Positions 39,264 to 42,364 of a stretch of DNA of 42,364 nucleotides are shown here, one piece after another. Positions within the stretch are counted from its first letter, which is position 1. Every line of letters begins with the position of its first letter. The DNA lies in assembly GCA_900317095.1 (NCBI GenBank), contig ONFL01000097.1:1-42364 (forward strand), given 5' to 3'. The DNA is from an uncultured Eubacteriales bacterium. Its GTDB lineage: Bacteria; Bacillota; Clostridia; Lachnospirales; Lachnospiraceae. A program made the translations under genes and the position numbers. Under the pieces are notes generated by a model. It was given only the letters and a program-made list of their open reading frames with translations, was not told the origin of the DNA and did not search any database.

Positions 39264-41744
39264 ATGACAGAAGGGAAAATCCTGCCTGGCTTTGATAAAG
39301 CCGAGTTCAAGAGAAAGATCACCAGCTACGTACGTCACCTGTTTCGCAAGACTATTTCGACTGCTTCAAAGCAGGAGATTTTCCAGGCGGTCGCCTATGC
39401 CGCCAAAGACATCATTGTAGACGACTGGATGAATTCACATAAGGCATTTGAAGATCAGGACGCCAAGACCGTATACTACCTGTCCATGGAATTTCTCATG
39501 GGCAGGGCTCTTGGCAACAACCTCATTAACCTGGGCTGCTATAAGGAAGTCGCCGAGGTTCTGGATGAGATGGGACTGGATCTCAACACAATAGAAGACC
39601 AGGAGCCGGACGCAGGCCTGGGCAACGGCGGTCTCGGCCGTCTGGCCGCCTGCTTCCTGGAATCCCTGGCTACCCTCAATTACCCGGCCTACGGCTGCGG
39701 CATCCGCTACAAATACGGCATGTTCAAGCAGAAGATAGAGAACGGAGAGCAGGTGGAAGTGCCCGATGACTGGCTGGCCAACGGCAATCCCTTCGAGATC
39801 CGCCGGCCCGAGTACACCCAGACCGTGAAGTTCGGCGGCTATGTCCGCATAGAATGGAACGAGAAGGAACAGAAGAACTATTTTATCCAGGACGGCTACC
39901 AGGAGGTCCTGGCTGTACCCTATGATATTCCCGTCATAGGCTATGGAAATGGCCTGGTCAACTCTCTGCGCATCTGGGATGCCGAGCCAATCAGCCAGTT
40001 CAGCCTGGATTCCTTCGACAAGGGAGAATATCTGAAGGCTGTGGAGCAGAAGGCACTGGCAGAATCCATCTGTGAGGTCCTCTATCCCAACGACAGCCAT
40101 TACAGCGGCAAAGAGCTGCGGCTCAAGCAGCAGTATTTCTTCGTATCCGCGACCCTGCAGCAGGTCGTCCACAAATTTCTGGAAACCCACGACGATATCC
40201 ATAATCTTCCCGACAAGGTCGTCTTCCAGCTCAATGACACCCATCCTACGATCACGGTGCCCGAGCTGATGCGCATTCTGCTGGATGAGCAGAAGCTGGA
40301 GTGGGATGACGCCTGGTCTATCGTCAACCGCTGCTGCGCCTACACAAACCACACGATCATGGCGGAAGCCCTGGAGAAATGGCCCGTTGACCTGTTCATG
40401 CGCCTGCTTCCCCGTATTTACCAGATCGTGCAGGAGATAAACCGCCGCTTCCTGATTGAGGTGGAGAACCGCTATCCGGGCGATTACGATAAGGTCCGCA
40501 AGATGGCGGTCATTTACGAGGGCCAGGTCCGCATGGCCAATATGGCTATCGTGGCCGGATTTTCCGTAAACGGCGTTGCCCGCCTGCACACGGAGATCCT
40601 CAAGAACCGGGAACTTAAGGAATTCTACGATATGATGCCCGAAAAGTTCAACAACAAGACAAATGGCATCACCCAGCGCCGTTTCCTGGTCCATGCCAAT
40701 CCTCTGCTGGCTGAGTGGGTCACCGGGAAACTGGGGAGCAGCGCCTGGATCACCGATCTGGCGCAGATCCACGGCATAGCCGATTATGCGGACGATCCGC
40801 AGGCTCAGCAGGAATTCATGGATATAAAGCGCAAAAACAAGGAGCGCCTGGCGGCCTACATTCAGGAGCACAACGGCATTGCCGTCAGCCCTGACAGCAT
40901 ATTTGACTCCCAGGTCAAGCGCCTGCACGAGTACAAGCGCCAGCTCCTCAATATCCTGGATATCATGTACCTCTACAACCAGCTGAAGGCCAACCCGGAC
41001 ATGGACTTTTATCCGGTGACATTTATATTCGGCGCCAAGGCGGCCGCCGGCTATAAGACGGCCAAGCAGACCATAAAGCTGATAAATTCCGTCGCCGATG
41101 TCATTAACAATGACCCGGCCATGCAGGACAGGATGAAGGTTGTCTTTATTGAGAATTACTGCGTCTCCAACGCGGAGCTCATCTTCGCGGCCAGCGATGT
41201 CTCCGAGCAGATCTCCACGGCCAGCAAGGAGGCCAGCGGCACCGGCAACATGAAATTCATGCTCAACGGCGCTGTCACCCTGGGCACCATGGACGGCGCC
41301 AATGTGGAGATCGTCGAGGAGGTAGGCGCTGAGAACGCCTTTATCTTCGGCATGAGCTCTGATGAGGTCATGGGCTACGAGGCAAATGGCGGCTACCGTC
41401 CGCGCGACATCTACGAGCAGGACCCCGATATCCACAGGATCCTCGACCAGATGGTGGACGGCACCTACACCGGCGGCAATACCGAGACATTCCGGGAGCT
41501 TTACAACTCCCTGCTCGACAGGGACATTTACTTTGTCCTCAAGGATTTCCGGTCCTATGATGAAACCCGCCGCAGGATAAACCGGGCTTACCGCGACAGA
41601 GCCGGCTGGGCGAAGATGGCTATGCTCAACACCGCATGTTCAGGCAAATTCTCGTCCGACCGCACGATAGAGGAATACGTCCGCGACATCTGGCACTTAA
41701 AAAAGATCTACGTACAGCCCCAGGACATCGTGCCTGAGGACTGA
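39264..41744 (+). CDS. glgP: Glycogen/starch (alpha-glucan) phosphorylase
   Basis: The 826-residue GT35 enzyme cleaves alpha-1,4-glucans with phosphate, giving glucose-1-phosphate. LGNGGLGRLAACFLESLA (N-terminal), KRLHEYKRQLLN and the PLP site EASGTGNMKFMLNGAVTLG with K664 are diagnostic. Length fits the family (about 800-850). ATG 39264 has AAAGGAG 11 nt upstream; the longer open frame lies inside ileS and is rejected. It is placed 2 nt after ileS, so it may be transcribed under the T-box too, which is an unexpected pairing of glycogen use with tRNA charging. Confidence 0.96.
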   Translation: MTEGKILPGFDKAEFKRKITSYVRHLFRKTISTASKQEIFQAVAYAAKDIIVDDWMNSHKAFEDQDAKTVYYLSMEFLMGRALGNNLINLGCYKEVAEVLDEMGLDLNTIEDQEPDAGLGNGGLGRLAACFLESLATLNYPAYGCGIRYKYGMFKQKIENGEQVEVPDDWLANGNPFEIRRPEYTQTVKFGGYVRIEWNEKEQKNYFIQDGYQEVLAVPYDIPVIGYGNGLVNSLRIWDAEPISQFSLDSFDKGEYLKAVEQKALAESICEVLYPNDSHYSGKELRLKQQYFFVSATLQQVVHKFLETHDDIHNLPDKVVFQLNDTHPTITVPELMRILLDEQKLEWDDAWSIVNRCCAYTNHTIMAEALEKWPVDLFMRLLPRIYQIVQEINRRFLIEVENRYPGDYDKVRKMAVIYEGQVRMANMAIVAGFSVNGVARLHTEILKNRELKEFYDMMPEKFNNKTNGITQRRFLVHANPLLAEWVTGKLGSSAWITDLAQIHGIADYADDPQAQQEFMDIKRKNKERLAAYIQEHNGIAVSPDSIFDSQVKRLHEYKRQLLNILDIMYLYNQLKANPDMDFYPVTFIFGAKAAAGYKTAKQTIKLINSVADVINNDPAMQDRMKVVFIENYCVSNAELIFAASDVSEQISTASKEASGTGNMKFMLNGAVTLGTMDGANVEIVEEVGAENAFIFGMSSDEVMGYEANGGYRPRDIYEQDPDIHRILDQMVDGTYTGGNTETFRELYNSLLDRDIYFVLKDFRSYDETRRRINRAYRDRAGWAKMAMLNTACSGKFSSDRTIEEYVRDIWHLKKIYVQPQDIVPED

Positions 41745-41761
41745 CGGGCTTTATACTGTAA

Positions 41762-41856
41762 ACAGAAAGGGCCCCGACCGGGGCGTAAAAGCAGAAAGTT
41801 CCCGGCCGGGGCCTGAAAAAGACATAGAAGCAGAAAGCCCCTGCCGGGGCATGAAA
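41762..41856 (+). repeat. Three tandem GC hairpin units upstream of asnS
   Basis: Three imperfect copies (41762-41790, 41791-41820, 41830-41856) share the pattern CAGAAAG, a C-rich arm, a G-rich arm, then TGAAA or similar: CCCCG-a-CCGGGG, CCCGGCCGGGG and CCCC-tgcc-GGGG. Each can fold alone. No T-run follows any of them. They fill most of the gap between glgP and asnS. Confidence 0.8.
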
Positions 41857-41867
41857 GGCAGTTAACT

Positions 41868-42364
41868 ATGGAGAAAATGACAACCATCCGGGAGCTTTAC
41901 AAGAACCCGGACAAGTACATTGACCAGAAAGTCGTCATCGGCGGCTGGATCCGCAACCTGCGTGATTCCAAGACCTTCGGCTTCCTGGTGATAAACGATG
42001 GAACCTACTTCCAGCCCCTGCAGGTCGTATACAGCGACAAGATGGAAAATTTCAGCACCATCAGCCACCAGAACGTCGGCGCGGCCATTATCGCCCGCGG
42101 CACCCTGGTAGCCACGCCCAAGGCAAAGCAGCCCTTCGAGATCCAGGCCGACAGCGTGGATATTGAAGGCGCATCCACACCGGATTATCCGCTGCAGCCC
42201 AAGCGCCACACATTTGAGTACCTGCGCACGATCAGCCATCTGCGCCCGCGGACAAATACCTTTGAGGCTGTTTTCCGTGTTCGCTCCCTGATCGCCTACG
42301 CCATCCATAAATTCTTCCAGGAGCGCGACTTTGTCTATGTGCACACGCCGATCATCACCGCCAG
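41868..42364 (+). CDS. asnS: Asparaginyl-tRNA synthetase, N-terminal part
   Basis: The frame starts at ATG 41868 and runs off the window end (165 codons). Residues about 20-110 form the anticodon-binding OB fold ([24 protein letters not shown]), followed by the class II catalytic start [25 protein letters not shown] and [11 protein letters not shown]. The RTISHLR and HLRPRTN strings point to AsnRS and not AspRS. An AAAGG site lies about 10 nt before the ATG. It follows ileS and glgP in the same direction after three hairpins. Confidence 0.95.
   Translation, partial: MEKMTTIRELYKNPDKYIDQKVVIGGWIRNLRDSKTFGFLVINDGTYFQPLQVVYSDKMENFSTISHQNVGAAIIARGTLVATPKAKQPFEIQADSVDIEGASTPDYPLQPKRHTFEYLRTISHLRPRTNTFEAVFRVRSLIAYAIHKFFQERDFVYVHTPIITA

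Noticed and set aside
39435..41435. Minus-strand open frame of 666 codons opposite glgP
   Set aside because: It is a shadow of a GC-biased, strongly conserved gene; no start signal or domain is visible.
41762..41856. CRISPR array or T-box before asnS
   Set aside because: Units are adjoining imperfect hairpins with no unique spacers, and there is no stem I motif or TGG-type T-box bulge.

Overview
The window reads as a stretch of chromosome from a mid-GC anaerobic Firmicute, most likely a Lachnospiraceae (Clostridia) member. This rests on the style of the sequence: AGGAGG ribosome sites, consensus sigma-A promoters, a CIRCE/HrcA site, an L-box lysine riboswitch and an isoleucine T-box, and a small-protein family (DUF6472-like) that I associate with Lachnospiraceae. 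No rRNA, tRNA, insertion sequence, prophage or CRISPR array was seen. Both ends are cut inside genes.

Layout. 1-5.8 kb: a partial minus-strand gene diverges from a CIRCE-controlled Hsp20 gene. A tight housekeeping run follows: Nudix hydrolase, pepT, a 56-residue DUF6472-like protein, a TrmH/SpoU RNA methyltransferase, a secreted-type nuclease lipoprotein and an sce7726-like protein. 5.8-10.7 kb: a minus-strand glycosyltransferase, an overlapping MBL hydrolase / 3-hydroxyacyl-CoA dehydrogenase pair, a plus-strand HSL-type esterase and a minus-strand SDR with a structured leader. 11.2-12.4 kb: AI-2E family permease. 12.4-15.5 kb: a minus-strand polar amino acid ABC importer (binding protein, permease, ATPase) headed by a clear lysine riboswitch, so a lysine importer is predicted.

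15.5-26.1 kb: a long plus-strand run opened by its own promoter. Its core is a translationally coupled triad: a TerB-N/TerB-C protein, a BrxD-like (DUF2791) P-loop ATPase and a BrxHI/Lhr-like SF2 helicase. An NYN/PIN-fold putative RNase with a long charged tail follows. BrxD and BrxHI are subunits of the BREX phage-defence systems, but no BREX methyltransferase or PglZ gene is present here. This is the best candidate for an under-described system (nucleic-acid surveillance or defence). Downstream are a putative zinc-phospholipase-like protein, a 53-residue membrane protein, an L,D-transpeptidase and an unknown protein.

26.1-35.7 kb: small unknown genes, a second esterase, a Nudix-fold protein whose catalytic box is eroded, and a peptide/sulfur-amino-acid-looking cluster (DUF1847, M24 peptidase, MalY/PatB C-S lyase, a four-gene amino acid ABC importer and a LysR regulator). 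35.7-42.4 kb: a T-box-regulated isoleucyl-tRNA synthetase, alpha-glucan phosphorylase, three tandem GC hairpins, and the start of asnS.

All calls come from reading the sequence and recalling family signatures; no search or folding program was run.
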